Translations under genes and position numbers: made by a program
Assembly: GCF_001444405.1 (NCBI RefSeq)
Contig: NZ_CP013187.1
Location: forward strand, 2,232,001 to 2,296,000
Length of the DNA stretch: 64,000 nt
Direction: 5' to 3'
Source: Pseudoalteromonas phenolica
GTDB lineage: Bacteria; Pseudomonadota; Gammaproteobacteria; Enterobacterales; Alteromonadaceae
The notes under the pieces: generated by a model
Seen by the model: the letters and a program-made list of their open reading frames with translations, nothing else
Told to the model about the DNA's origin: nothing
Databases searched by the model: none
Part shown: in pieces, positions 45,087 through 53,166 of the stretch
How positions within the stretch are numbered: position 1 is the stretch's first letter
Layout: the number at the start of each line of letters is the position of its first letter

Positions 45087-46325
45087 TTATACCTTTTTAA
45101 ATAGCAACGAGCCATTGGTTCCACCAAAACCAAATGAGTTACATAAAGCGTACTCAAGTTTTGCGTCACGACCTGTGTGCGCAATATAATCTAGATCACA
45201 CCCCTCGTCTGGGTTATCTAGGTTAATGGTCGGTGATACTTTTTGGTCATGTAAAGATAGAGCCGTGATAATTGACTCAACAGAGCCAGCGGCACCGAGT
45301 AGGTGACCCATCATTGACTTAGATGAACCAACCATTACTTTATCAGCAGCTGCACCAAAGATAGACTTAACCGCTTGCGTCTCAGCTTTATCGCCCGCAT
45401 GCGTTGAAGTACCGTGAGCATTGATATAACCCACTTTTTCAGCGTTTATACCCGCATCTTTAAGGGCATTTTCCATCGCAAGCGCTGCACCTGAACCATC
45501 TTCAGGTGGAGACGTCATATGGAATGCATCGCCACTCATGCCAAAGCCAACTAGCTCAGCATAAATTTTTGCGCCGCGTGCTTTTGCATGTTCGTACTCT
45601 TCAAGTACCATCACGCCCGCACCATCTGCAAGTACAAAACCATCGCGGTCTTTGTCCCAAGGACGAGAAGCCGCTTGTGGGTCATCGTTACGTGTTGAAA
45701 GTGCACGTGCTGCACTGAAACCACCCATACCAATTGGCGTAGATGCTTTTTCCGCACCGCCTGCAACCATCGCATCTGCATCACCATAAGCAATCATGCG
45801 CGCAGCATGGCCGATGTTGTGCAAACCTGTTGTACAAGCAGTTACGATTGAAATATTTGGACCTCTCAAGCCATGCATGATAGACAGGTGACCAGAGATC
45901 ATATTGATAATTGTCGAAGGCACATAAAACGGTGACAGCTTACGTGGGCCACTATTAAGTAGTTTTACATGGTTTTCTTCGATTAATGTTAAACCACCGA
46001 TACCTGAACCTACAGCGACACCAACACGGGGTGCATTTTCGTCAGTGATTTCAAGACCGGAGTCTTTTAAAGCTTGAACCCCTGCTGCAACACCATATTG
46101 GATAAACAAGTCCATTTTTTTGGCTTCTTTCTTCGGCATGTATTCAGTGACATCAAAATCATTGATCAGACCTGCGAATTTAGTTCCAAAATTTGTGGTA
46201 TCAAAGTGCGTGATGTTAGAAATGCCACTTTGGCCTTCTAGTAAGCCTTGCCAGGTTGATGCAACATCATTACCTAGCGGCGTCAACATACCTAAGCCAG
46301 TTACTACGACTCGACGTTTAGCCAC
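45087..46325 (-). CDS. fabF: Beta-ketoacyl-ACP synthase II (KAS II)
   Basis: 412 residues from GTG 46325, preceded by a perfect GGAGG ribosome site at 5-6 bp; the TTG 12 bp upstream lies in that site. Catalytic Cys in IVTACTTGLHNIG near 163, His in NAHGTSTHAGD near 303 and HLLGAAGSVESI near 340. It elongates acyl-ACP by condensing malonyl-ACP. Directly after acpP as in E. coli. Confidence 0.97.
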   Translation of the reverse strand: MAKRRVVVTGLGMLTPLGNDVASTWQGLLEGQSGISNITHFDTTNFGTKFAGLINDFDVTEYMPKKEAKKMDLFIQYGVAAGVQALKDSGLEITDENAPRVGVAVGSGIGGLTLIEENHVKLLNSGPRKLSPFYVPSTIINMISGHLSIMHGLRGPNISIVTACTTGLHNIGHAARMIAYGDADAMVAGGAEKASTPIGMGGFSAARALSTRNDDPQAASRPWDKDRDGFVLADGAGVMVLEEYEHAKARGAKIYAELVGFGMSGDAFHMTSPPEDGSGAALAMENALKDAGINAEKVGYINAHGTSTHAGDKAETQAVKSIFGAAADKVMVGSSKSMMGHLLGAAGSVESIITALSLHDQKVSPTINLDNPDEGCDLDYIAHTGRDAKLEYALCNSFGFGGTNGSLLFKKV

Positions 46326-46377
46326 GGTTTCCTCCAAAAGGATTGATTATTTTTATGAGGGGGTAGAAAAGACTAAG

Positions 46378-46395
46378 GGCAGCGAATGCTGCCCC
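46378..46395 (-). terminator. Hairpin between acpP and fabF
   Basis: Seven-bp perfect GC-rich stem (GGGCAGC / GCTGCCC) with a GAAT loop, 16 bp after the acpP stop, without a clear T-run. It may attenuate transcription or stabilise acpP mRNA, which is usually much more abundant than fabF mRNA. Confidence 0.5.
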
Positions 46396-46410
46396 AAGTG
46401 ATACGTTTGA

Positions 46411-46647
46411 TTACTCAGCGTGAGCAGTAACGTAGTCGATCGCTGCTTGAACAGTAGTGATTTTCTCTGCTTCTTCATCAGGGATCTCAGTGTCGAACTC
46501 TTCTTCTAGAGCCATTACTAGCTCAACAGTGTCTAGAGAGTCAGCACCTAAGTCGTCTACGAAAGACGCTTCGTTTTTAACTTCTTCTTCTTTAACACCT
46601 AGTTGCTCAACAATGATTTTCGTTACGCGTTCTTGGATATCGCTCAT
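46411..46647 (-). CDS. acpP: Acyl carrier protein
   Basis: 78 residues, acidic, with the phosphopantetheine attachment Ser in GADSLDTVELVMALEE near residue 37. It carries the growing acyl chain in fatty acid synthesis. Its start lies 221 bp after the fabG stop; that interval holds several palindromes and probably its own strong promoter. Confidence 0.98.
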   Translation of the reverse strand: MSDIQERVTKIIVEQLGVKEEEVKNEASFVDDLGADSLDTVELVMALEEEFDTEIPDEEAEKITTVQAAIDYVTAHAE

Positions 46648-46742
46648 TCTTCTTTCCTTTATTAAAACGCATTTGCGTTATTTTCAGATTGCGGCGTAGT
46701 GTACGGCGCATAATTCTGGGTTTCAAGGATTTGCTCAGATAT

Positions 46743-46859
46743 TTTGATCTGGTCAAACCTGTTATAAATTAATTTATACTTTTATCGCTCATTTTAATAG
46801 CAATTTCAAGTAAGATTGCTGCAAGATCATAAAAAATTAATTGAGTGCTTTTTATGATC
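46743..46859. promoter_or_regulatory. Dyad-rich region upstream of acpP
   Basis: Three symmetric elements lie between fabG and acpP: TTTGA-TCTGG-TCAAA at 46743-46757, the 16-bp palindrome TATAAATTAATTTATA at 46763-46778, and an 11-bp perfect inverted repeat (GATCATAAAAA / TTTTTATGATC) with arms 46825-46835 and 46849-46859. They may be operators and promoter elements of acpP or a terminator-like hairpin after fabG. Confidence 0.45.
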
Positions 46860-46867
46860 TATCGCAA

Positions 46868-47614
46868 TTAAACCATGTACATCGCACCATTTACGTGCAA
46901 AGTCTCACCTGATACGTACGCAGCAGCATCAGACGCTAAATAACATACAGCAGCTGCAATTTCTTCTGGCTGGCCTAAACGACCTGCAGGTACGTTAGCA
47001 AGCGTTGCTGCTTTTTGCTCATCAGTTAGCTCATCAGTCATGTCAGTTTGAATGAAACCTGGTGCGATAACGTTTACTGTAATACCACGAGAAGCGACTT
47101 CGCGTGCTAGAGATTTAGAAAAACCAATTACACCCGCTTTTGCAGCTGCATAGTTTGCTTGACCTGCATTACCCATTGTGCCCACAACAGAACCAATGTT
47201 AATGATACGACCAGCTTTTTTCTTCATCATAGGACGAAGAACCGCTTTAGAAAGACGGTAGATAGAGCTTAAGTTGGTATCGATGATGTCATTCCACTCA
47301 TCGTCTTTCATACGCATAAGTAGGTTATCACGTGTGATACCTGCGTTATTAACTAGCACGTCAATATCACCAAAATCAGCTTTAATAGCCGCTAATGTTG
47401 CTGTGATTGAATCAGCATCTGTCACATTCAGCGCGTAACCTTTGCCGTTTTCGCCTAAATATTCACTGATTTTTTCAGCGCCAGACTCGCTTGTCGCAGT
47501 ACCCGCAACAATCGCACCTTGTGCAACTAATGCATTAGCAACTGATTTACCAATACCACGGCTTGCACCTGTTACTAAAACAATTTTACCTTCTAACGAA
47601 AATAGATTACTCAT
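46868..47614 (-). CDS. fabG: 3-oxoacyl-ACP reductase
   Basis: 248 residues, short-chain dehydrogenase. TGASRGIGKSVA near 15-26, NNAG near 90, catalytic triad Ser in NIGSVVGTMG and Tyr/Lys in YAAAKAG near 151-157. It reduces 3-oxoacyl-ACP with NADPH. Between fabD and acpP. Confidence 0.97.
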   Translation of the reverse strand: MSNLFSLEGKIVLVTGASRGIGKSVANALVAQGAIVAGTATSESGAEKISEYLGENGKGYALNVTDADSITATLAAIKADFGDIDVLVNNAGITRDNLLMRMKDDEWNDIIDTNLSSIYRLSKAVLRPMMKKKAGRIINIGSVVGTMGNAGQANYAAAKAGVIGFSKSLAREVASRGITVNVIAPGFIQTDMTDELTDEQKAATLANVPAGRLGQPEEIAAAVCYLASDAAAYVSGETLHVNGAMYMV

Positions 47615-47627
47615 TCTTTATCTCTTC

Positions 47628-48554
47628 TTATTTAGCAGATTCAATTGCAGCCGCATCACTTACTGACGCACAAGAAATTGATCTATCAATACGCTTAACT
47701 AGGCCACTCAGTACTTTACCAGGACCAAATTCATAAGTTTGTGAAATACCTTGTTTAGCTAGTTCTTGAACTGTTTCTGTCCAACGTACTGGGCTGTAAA
47801 GTTGACGTACTAATGCATCTTTAATTGGAGCTGCTTCTGTCTCCATAGCAACGTCAACATTATTGATTACGCTTGCTTTCGGTACATTAAATGTAAGTGC
47901 TTCTAAATCAGCAGCCAGTTTTTCAGCAGCAGGCTTCATTAATTCACAATGAGAAGGCACACTTACAGCTAATGGAAGTGCGCGTTTAGCGCCCGCTTCT
48001 TTACACGCTTCAGAGGCTTTTTCAACCGCTTCTTTATGACCTGCAATAACAACCTGACCAGGAGAGTTGTAGTTCACTGGCGCTACAACTTGCTCACCCG
48101 AAAGCTCGGCACAAATTGCTTGGATCTTGTCATCATCAAGACCAATGATAGCAGCCATTGAACCTACGCCTGCTGGCACAGCTTCTTGCATGTATAGACC
48201 ACGACTTTCAACCAGTTTTACAGCTTCAGCCAGGCTTAATACACCAGCACACACCAATGCTGAGTATTCCCCTAAGCTGTGACCTGCTAAAACAGTCTCA
48301 ACTTCTGAATTGTTTGCTACCCATTCGCGGTAAACAGCAACGCTCGCAGTTAATAGTGCTGGTTGTGTACGATGAGTTTGATTTAGTTCTTCAGCAGGAC
48401 CATTTACAACTAAATTCGCTAAGTCGTAACCCAGCGCTTCTGAAGCTTCTGCAAATGTTGCTTTTACAATTTCTGATGATTCAAGTAACCCAGCAAGCAT
48501 ACCAACTGCTTGTGAGCCTTGACCTGGGAATAAAAGTGCAATTTTCTGTGACAT
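47628..48554 (-). CDS. fabD: Malonyl-CoA:ACP transacylase
   Basis: 308 residues. Opening LFPGQGSQAVGML, catalytic Ser in GHSLGEYSAL near 92, and His in VPSHCELM near 201. It moves malonate from CoA to ACP. It is 43 bp after plsX; in E. coli fabH lies in that position, but here it is absent. Confidence 0.97.
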   Translation of the reverse strand: MSQKIALLFPGQGSQAVGMLAGLLESSEIVKATFAEASEALGYDLANLVVNGPAEELNQTHRTQPALLTASVAVYREWVANNSEVETVLAGHSLGEYSALVCAGVLSLAEAVKLVESRGLYMQEAVPAGVGSMAAIIGLDDDKIQAICAELSGEQVVAPVNYNSPGQVVIAGHKEAVEKASEACKEAGAKRALPLAVSVPSHCELMKPAAEKLAADLEALTFNVPKASVINNVDVAMETEAAPIKDALVRQLYSPVRWTETVQELAKQGISQTYEFGPGKVLSGLVKRIDRSISCASVSDAAAIESAK

Positions 48555-48597
48555 ATAATGCTCTTTATAATAATAGTTATGCCACCCTCACCCCAAG

Positions 48598-49653
48598 TCA
48601 GTAATTTTTGAGGGACGATGGCGAGTGTTCTTCATCTAATGCAATTTGTTCGAAGGTCGCTTCTATTTTTTCAGGAACTTGTTTTTCAACTTCTCTGATA
48701 GCTTCTTCGATTGCAGCAAGAAACGCCTTGTTCGAAGCATTTCCATGACTTTTCACAACAATACCACGCAATCCTACCAGACTTGCACCGTTATACTGGT
48801 CGGGGTTCACCCTTCTGTAGAGTTTTTTTATGATTGGACTGAGTAATACGGCTAATAATCGGTAGAAAAAACGTTTTTTCAACGCTTTTGTAAACTTATG
48901 CATAATAAGTTTAGCAATACCTTCACATGTTTTCAGTGCGACATTGCCCACAAACCCCTCACAAACTACAACATCGGCCTTACCAGAAAACATATCACTG
49001 CCTTCACAAAAACCTGTGTAGTTAATATGAGGTGTTGCCTTCATCATATTCGCGGCTTCTTTAATTGTGTCATTGCCTTTAATGTCCTCAGAGCCAATGT
49101 TAAGCAAACAGACTTTTGGCCTATCACCTTTACAGGTCTCACCAGCAACAATACTGCCCATAATGCCAAACTGAAACAATGTTTGCGCATCACAATGCAC
49201 ATTCGCACCTAAGTCCAATAAATAAACAGGCTGCTTTTTTTCAGTTGGTACGGCAGAAATGAGTGCAGGTCTTTTAATGCCGGGAAGCATTTTTAACACA
49301 AAGTGTGCAATCAATAACAGTGCACCAGTATTACCAGAACTAACACAAGCTTGTGCTTGTTTGTTCTTTACTAAATCTAAAGCCACACGCATTGAAGAGT
49401 CTTTTTTATTACGAAGCGCTTGGGCTGGTTCGCAGTTATTGGAAACAACTTCACTACAATGCTTTATGATTAGCCTAGGGTGGGAGTCTGCCTTGTGCTT
49501 TCTTAAGGCATTAGAAATACTTACTTCATCGCCACAAAGAAGCAATGTAAGATGAGGGTATTTATGTACCGCAGAAATTGCGGCTGGAATAGATGAACGG
49601 GGGCCGTAATCGCCCCCCATCATATCTAACGCAATGGTTAGATGAGTCAGCAT
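48598..49653 (-). CDS. plsX: Phosphate acyltransferase PlsX
   Basis: 351 residues with ALDMMGGDYGPRSSIPAA at 8-25 and CEGFVGNVALKTCEG near 238. It makes acyl-phosphate from acyl-ACP for phospholipid synthesis. It follows rpmF by 12 bp, as in most gammaproteobacteria. Confidence 0.97.
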   Translation of the reverse strand: MLTHLTIALDMMGGDYGPRSSIPAAISAVHKYPHLTLLLCGDEVSISNALRKHKADSHPRLIIKHCSEVVSNNCEPAQALRNKKDSSMRVALDLVKNKQAQACVSSGNTGALLLIAHFVLKMLPGIKRPALISAVPTEKKQPVYLLDLGANVHCDAQTLFQFGIMGSIVAGETCKGDRPKVCLLNIGSEDIKGNDTIKEAANMMKATPHINYTGFCEGSDMFSGKADVVVCEGFVGNVALKTCEGIAKLIMHKFTKALKKRFFYRLLAVLLSPIIKKLYRRVNPDQYNGASLVGLRGIVVKSHGNASNKAFLAAIEEAIREVEKQVPEKIEATFEQIALDEEHSPSSLKNY

Positions 49654-49665
49654 AAAAGCAATCTC

Positions 49666-49836
49666 TTATTTAGAAATTACTTTTTCGCCTTTGTAGTAAC
49701 CATCAGCAGTCACGTGGTGACGAAGATGAGTCTCACCAGAAACCTGATCTACAGTTAGAGCTGGTCCACTGATTGCGTCGTGTGAACGGCGCATGCCACG
49801 TCTTGCGCGAGACTTTTTGCTTTTTTGTACAGCCAT
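49666..49836 (-). CDS. rpmF: Ribosomal protein bL32
   Basis: 56 residues, read directly from the sequence: begins MAVQKSKKSRARRGMRRSHD and ends YYKGEKVISK. The basic N-terminus is the conserved L32 hallmark. It is a 50S subunit protein. It sits 10 bp after yceD and 12 bp before plsX, the standard order. Confidence 0.97.
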   Translation of the reverse strand: MAVQKSKKSRARRGMRRSHDAISGPALTVDQVSGETHLRHHVTADGYYKGEKVISK

Positions 49837-49846
49837 TAGCCTTCTC

Positions 49847-50371
49847 CTAAGAATCTTTCTTAAGTTGTTTTAAAATTTCAAATGGATTTGGTTTGCTCTC
49901 TGTTGCGACTACTTCACCAAAGCTCGCAGGCTCTTCGGAATAAGCGCAAGATGCTTCGTCGTGAGTTGGCACTATAGGAATCGCTAAAATAAGCTCGTCT
50001 TCTATAAGTTGACGAAGATTTATTTCACCTTCTTCATCCAGTTCAACCACATCGTAGCAATCAGGAAGATGGTCCGACTCATCACCCGCTTTAACCGGTG
50101 AATAAGCAAAGTCATGTTCCAAATCCAACCCTAAATCTCCATTACAACGCTGACAAATAACGGTCAGATGTGCACGGAAAGAACCGCGAATTACAACCAA
50201 CCCTTGTTCATCATTACTGCAATGAATGTCTACCGCTATTTCACCAGTTTGATCTTGCACAACTTGCTCTAAGCGAGAAAGTTCTTCAAGCTGAACAACG
50301 CCGTCATAACTAAGTCTGCGTTGAGCTGCTCTGCAAGGATCAAGAGTGATGGGAATTTTCACCTTTTGCAT
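49847..50371 (-). CDS. yceD: YceD family protein (DUF177)
   Basis: 174 residues. Cysteine pair CQRCNGDL near residues 74-81 and an acidic C-terminal half are typical of YceD. It is implicated in 23S rRNA accumulation, linked to rpmF expression. First gene of the rpmF-plsX-fab run and divergent from yceF. Confidence 0.93.
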   Translation of the reverse strand: MQKVKIPITLDPCRAAQRRLSYDGVVQLEELSRLEQVVQDQTGEIAVDIHCSNDEQGLVVIRGSFRAHLTVICQRCNGDLGLDLEHDFAYSPVKAGDESDHLPDCYDVVELDEEGEINLRQLIEDELILAIPIVPTHDEASCAYSEEPASFGEVVATESKPNPFEILKQLKKDS

Positions 50372-50490
50372 AGGGGCTGCATCATATAGATAGTTAATGT
50401 TTTAGTCAAAATAAAAATCAAAGTTTCCTTTGTTTTTCGCTCTATTGCGCCCTATTCTAGCGCTATTGGTATTTTGACAACTAAGTGTTT

Positions 50491-51093
50491 ATGAAAACTC
50501 CTCTTATTTTAGCGTCAAGCTCGCCATTTAGGCAGCAAATTTTAAAAAAATTAAACCTTCCTTTCTCATCATTTTCACCTGATGTTGATGAAAGTCATTT
50601 ATGCGATGAGTCGCCTGACGAATTAGTGTCTAGGTTAAGTGTGTTAAAAGCAAAAGCAGCCAATGACAAATTCAAAGAAGGCTTGGTGATTGGCTCAGAC
50701 CAAGTAGCTGTTCACGACGGAAAAATACTTGGTAAACCCCATACAAAAGAAAATGCCATCAAACAGCTGCAAAGTTTTAGTGGTAATAAAGTGAAGTTTT
50801 TAACTGGATTATGCCTATACGACATAGCAACGAACCGATATGAAGTCATTGTTGAACCGTTCAACGTTCATTTTAAGAAGTTAACTCTCGCACAAATCGA
50901 GGCATATTGTGATGCTGAAACGCCCTATCAATGTGCTGGCAGCTTTAAAAGCGAAGGTTTGGGGATTTGTTTGTTTGAAAAATTAGAAGGCAGCGATCCA
51001 AATTCATTGATTGGGCTGCCATTAATTAGATTAACCGAGTTATTAGCTCGCTTTGACGTCGATGTGTTGCTCAGCCAACAGAAAAGTATGTAG
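50491..51093 (+). CDS. yceF: Maf family nucleotide pyrophosphatase (YceF)
   Basis: 200 residues from ATG 50491; a GTG at 50485 would add two. Maf motif ASSSPFRQQIL near the N-terminus, GSDQVAVHDG near 69 and CAGSFKSEGLG near 148. The YceF subgroup hydrolyses 7-methyl-GTP. Its last 51 bp overlap the convergent HAD gene. Confidence 0.9.
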   Translation: MKTPLILASSSPFRQQILKKLNLPFSSFSPDVDESHLCDESPDELVSRLSVLKAKAANDKFKEGLVIGSDQVAVHDGKILGKPHTKENAIKQLQSFSGNKVKFLTGLCLYDIATNRYEVIVEPFNVHFKKLTLAQIEAYCDAETPYQCAGSFKSEGLGICLFEKLEGSDPNSLIGLPLIRLTELLARFDVDVLLSQQKSM

Positions 51094-51714
51094 TTCAGTT
51101 AGATTGTCTAGCACTGTCAGCGCTTGCGTTTTTTCAAGCGCTGCTCGAGTTGCTGCACCATGGGTCAATCCAACCGCTGCAACACCCGCTTGCTTGGCCA
51201 TTTCAATATCTAATAATGAATCACCAATCATAATGGCATCTTCAGCAGCCATACCTGTTATCGCTAGAATTTGATTTAACATATCAGGATTTGGCTTCGA
51301 CTGCGCTTCATCAGCTGTTTTAGTGGTAACAAAGTATTCTTCTGTCGATGTTTCAGCCATTAAACGGTTTAACCCTGTACGGGATTTACCGGTCGCAACT
51401 GCCAGTTGCACCTGACTCGCAGCTAAAGAATCTAATAAGTCATTTGCTCCTGTAAATAACGGCGTAGGCGTATCATCCCCTTCTTTATAAACCGTTTTAT
51501 AAGCTTGAGCTAACGCTTCCCACTTGTCTTCATCATTTGGAAACAACTTTGCAACCGCTGTCGGCAAAGATAAACCGATAATAGATTTGGCATCTTCATC
51601 AGTCGGAATTGTTGCATCACAATGTTTGGCTGCAAGCTTTAAAACATTTACGATTTTTGGCACTGAATCCATTAAAGTGCCATCCCAATCAAAAATAACG
51701 AGTTTATACTGCAT
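51043..51714 (-). CDS. HAD-superfamily phosphatase (Gph-like)
   Basis: 223 residues. HAD motif I FDWDGTLMDS at 8-17, motif II ATGKSR near 109, motif III with KPNPDML near 140, and motif IV MIGDSLLDIEMA near 161. Probably a phosphoglycolate- or nucleotide-type phosphatase; substrate not deducible. It follows rluC directly, as in Pseudomonas, and its end overlaps yceF on the opposite strand. Confidence 0.88.
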   Translation of the reverse strand: MQYKLVIFDWDGTLMDSVPKIVNVLKLAAKHCDATIPTDEDAKSIIGLSLPTAVAKLFPNDEDKWEALAQAYKTVYKEGDDTPTPLFTGANDLLDSLAASQVQLAVATGKSRTGLNRLMAETSTEEYFVTTKTADEAQSKPNPDMLNQILAITGMAAEDAIMIGDSLLDIEMAKQAGVAAVGLTHGAATRAALEKTQALTVLDNLTELHTFLLAEQHIDVKAS

Positions 51715-52667
51715 TACTTCGCTCTTAATGTTTTTAAAGCATTATTTAATGCTTTATCTAGTGGCGCCTCAACATGCATGGTTGTTTCATGCTTAGGGTG
51801 TAAAAAACGAAGATCATGGGCGTGTAAGAATAAACGGCTCAGTCCCATTTCTCTCATACGGCTATCAAAAACTTGGTCGCCATACTTATCATCACACGCA
51901 ATAGGATGACCTTTACATTGAGTGTGAACACGAATCTGATGAGTGCGACCTGTCACTGGCGATGCTTGTACCAACGTGCAACCATCAAAACGCTCAAGCA
52001 CTCTAAAGCGAGTATGTGATGCCTTACCCTGCTCTTCATCTACTCGAACAACACGTTCGCCTGACTGTAGAGTATTTTTTCGAAGAGGCTCGGTAACATT
52101 TTTAATTTTTGCCGCCCACTCTCCCACTACTAATGCCCAGTAGTTTTTCTCCATAGTTTTTTCACGGAGCTGCTCATGGAGTCCTTTTAAAATAGAACGT
52201 TTTTTAGAGATTAATAAACATCCTGATGTATCCCTATCTAAACGGTGCACAAGTTCTAGGTTTTTTTCTTGCGGTCTTAAAACACGGAGCGCTTCAATTA
52301 AACCATAACTCAAACCGCTACCACCATGAACGGCCATACCAGAAGGTTTATTAATAACAATTAGGTATTGATCTTCAAACAAGATAGCATCTTCAAGCGC
52401 CGAAATTTTATCCAGGTTTTTAGGCACAAACTCTTCTCGTTCAGCCACTTTAATGGGCGGTATCCGAATTAAGTCGTCCATTTGTAATTTATAGACAGGC
52501 TTGATGCGCTTTTTATTAACCCTAACCTCTCCTTTTCGAAGAATTTTATAAATTGCACTTTTTGGTACCCCTTTCAGATGGGTCACTAAGAAGTTATCAA
52601 TTCTCTGACCTTGCTGATCTTCAGTTACGGTTACAAAGCTGACTTTTAAAGGAGATTTTTCTGACAT
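51714..52667 (-). CDS. rluC: 23S rRNA pseudouridine synthase RluC
   Basis: 317 residues. N-terminal S4-type RNA-binding domain (QRIDNFLVTHLKGVPKSAIY) and the catalytic Asp in HRLDRDTSGCLL near residue 142. It modifies U955, U2504 and U2580 of 23S rRNA in E. coli. It is divergent from rne, as in E. coli, across a long intergenic region. Confidence 0.95.
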   Translation of the reverse strand: MSEKSPLKVSFVTVTEDQQGQRIDNFLVTHLKGVPKSAIYKILRKGEVRVNKKRIKPVYKLQMDDLIRIPPIKVAEREEFVPKNLDKISALEDAILFEDQYLIVINKPSGMAVHGGSGLSYGLIEALRVLRPQEKNLELVHRLDRDTSGCLLISKKRSILKGLHEQLREKTMEKNYWALVVGEWAAKIKNVTEPLRKNTLQSGERVVRVDEEQGKASHTRFRVLERFDGCTLVQASPVTGRTHQIRVHTQCKGHPIACDDKYGDQVFDSRMREMGLSRLFLHAHDLRFLHPKHETTMHVEAPLDKALNNALKTLRAK

Positions 52668-53166
52668 TGCCTAATCACTGATTTGAGTAATAATTTAGTT
52701 GCTATCACGACGTTATTAATGGGATAATCGACGCGCAATTTTTTTGCGAAACTGCTTTTTATCGCAAAGACAATAATCGTGATGCACATCATGGGTGATG
52801 ATCATACAGATAGCAGCTTGGATTTCCAAAGCTTTTGTCACCCGAATAACACGTGCCTTTAGCTCACTTCGATGCGCGTAACAGATCGCAGTGAAGGCTA
52901 AGCATGATTAAAAAGAAAGCAAAAATAGAAATAAATGTCTGATTGCGTAAGTAAAAGCCAAAAACGAGATAAAACTTATTCACTAAGAAGCGCCCTTACC
53001 GTGCGAATAAACTGGTAGTGATAATTGTCACCGTGCGCTTAAAAAATAAGTTGTAAGAACATTCCATTGACCCCAGTCGTGAGACTGCATCATTAAATAT
53101 GGGGCACTCGTCAGGTCCACACTTTGCACATCAGACTCGACTTAATTTGAAAGTAGAGTTAACAAT
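52668..53166 (+). promoter_or_regulatory. Long rluC-rne interval, probable rne leader
   Basis: 499 bp with no gene. It contains several hairpins, among them GTGATAATTGTCAC, an ACCGTGCG direct repeat (near 53000 and 53031), a CACTTCGATGCG / CGCAGTGAAG hairpin near 52870-52895, and AAGCGC / GCGCTT arms about 40 bp apart. E. coli rne has a 361-nt autoregulatory leader; this region may do the same. The rne ATG has a weak ribosome site. Confidence 0.55.
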
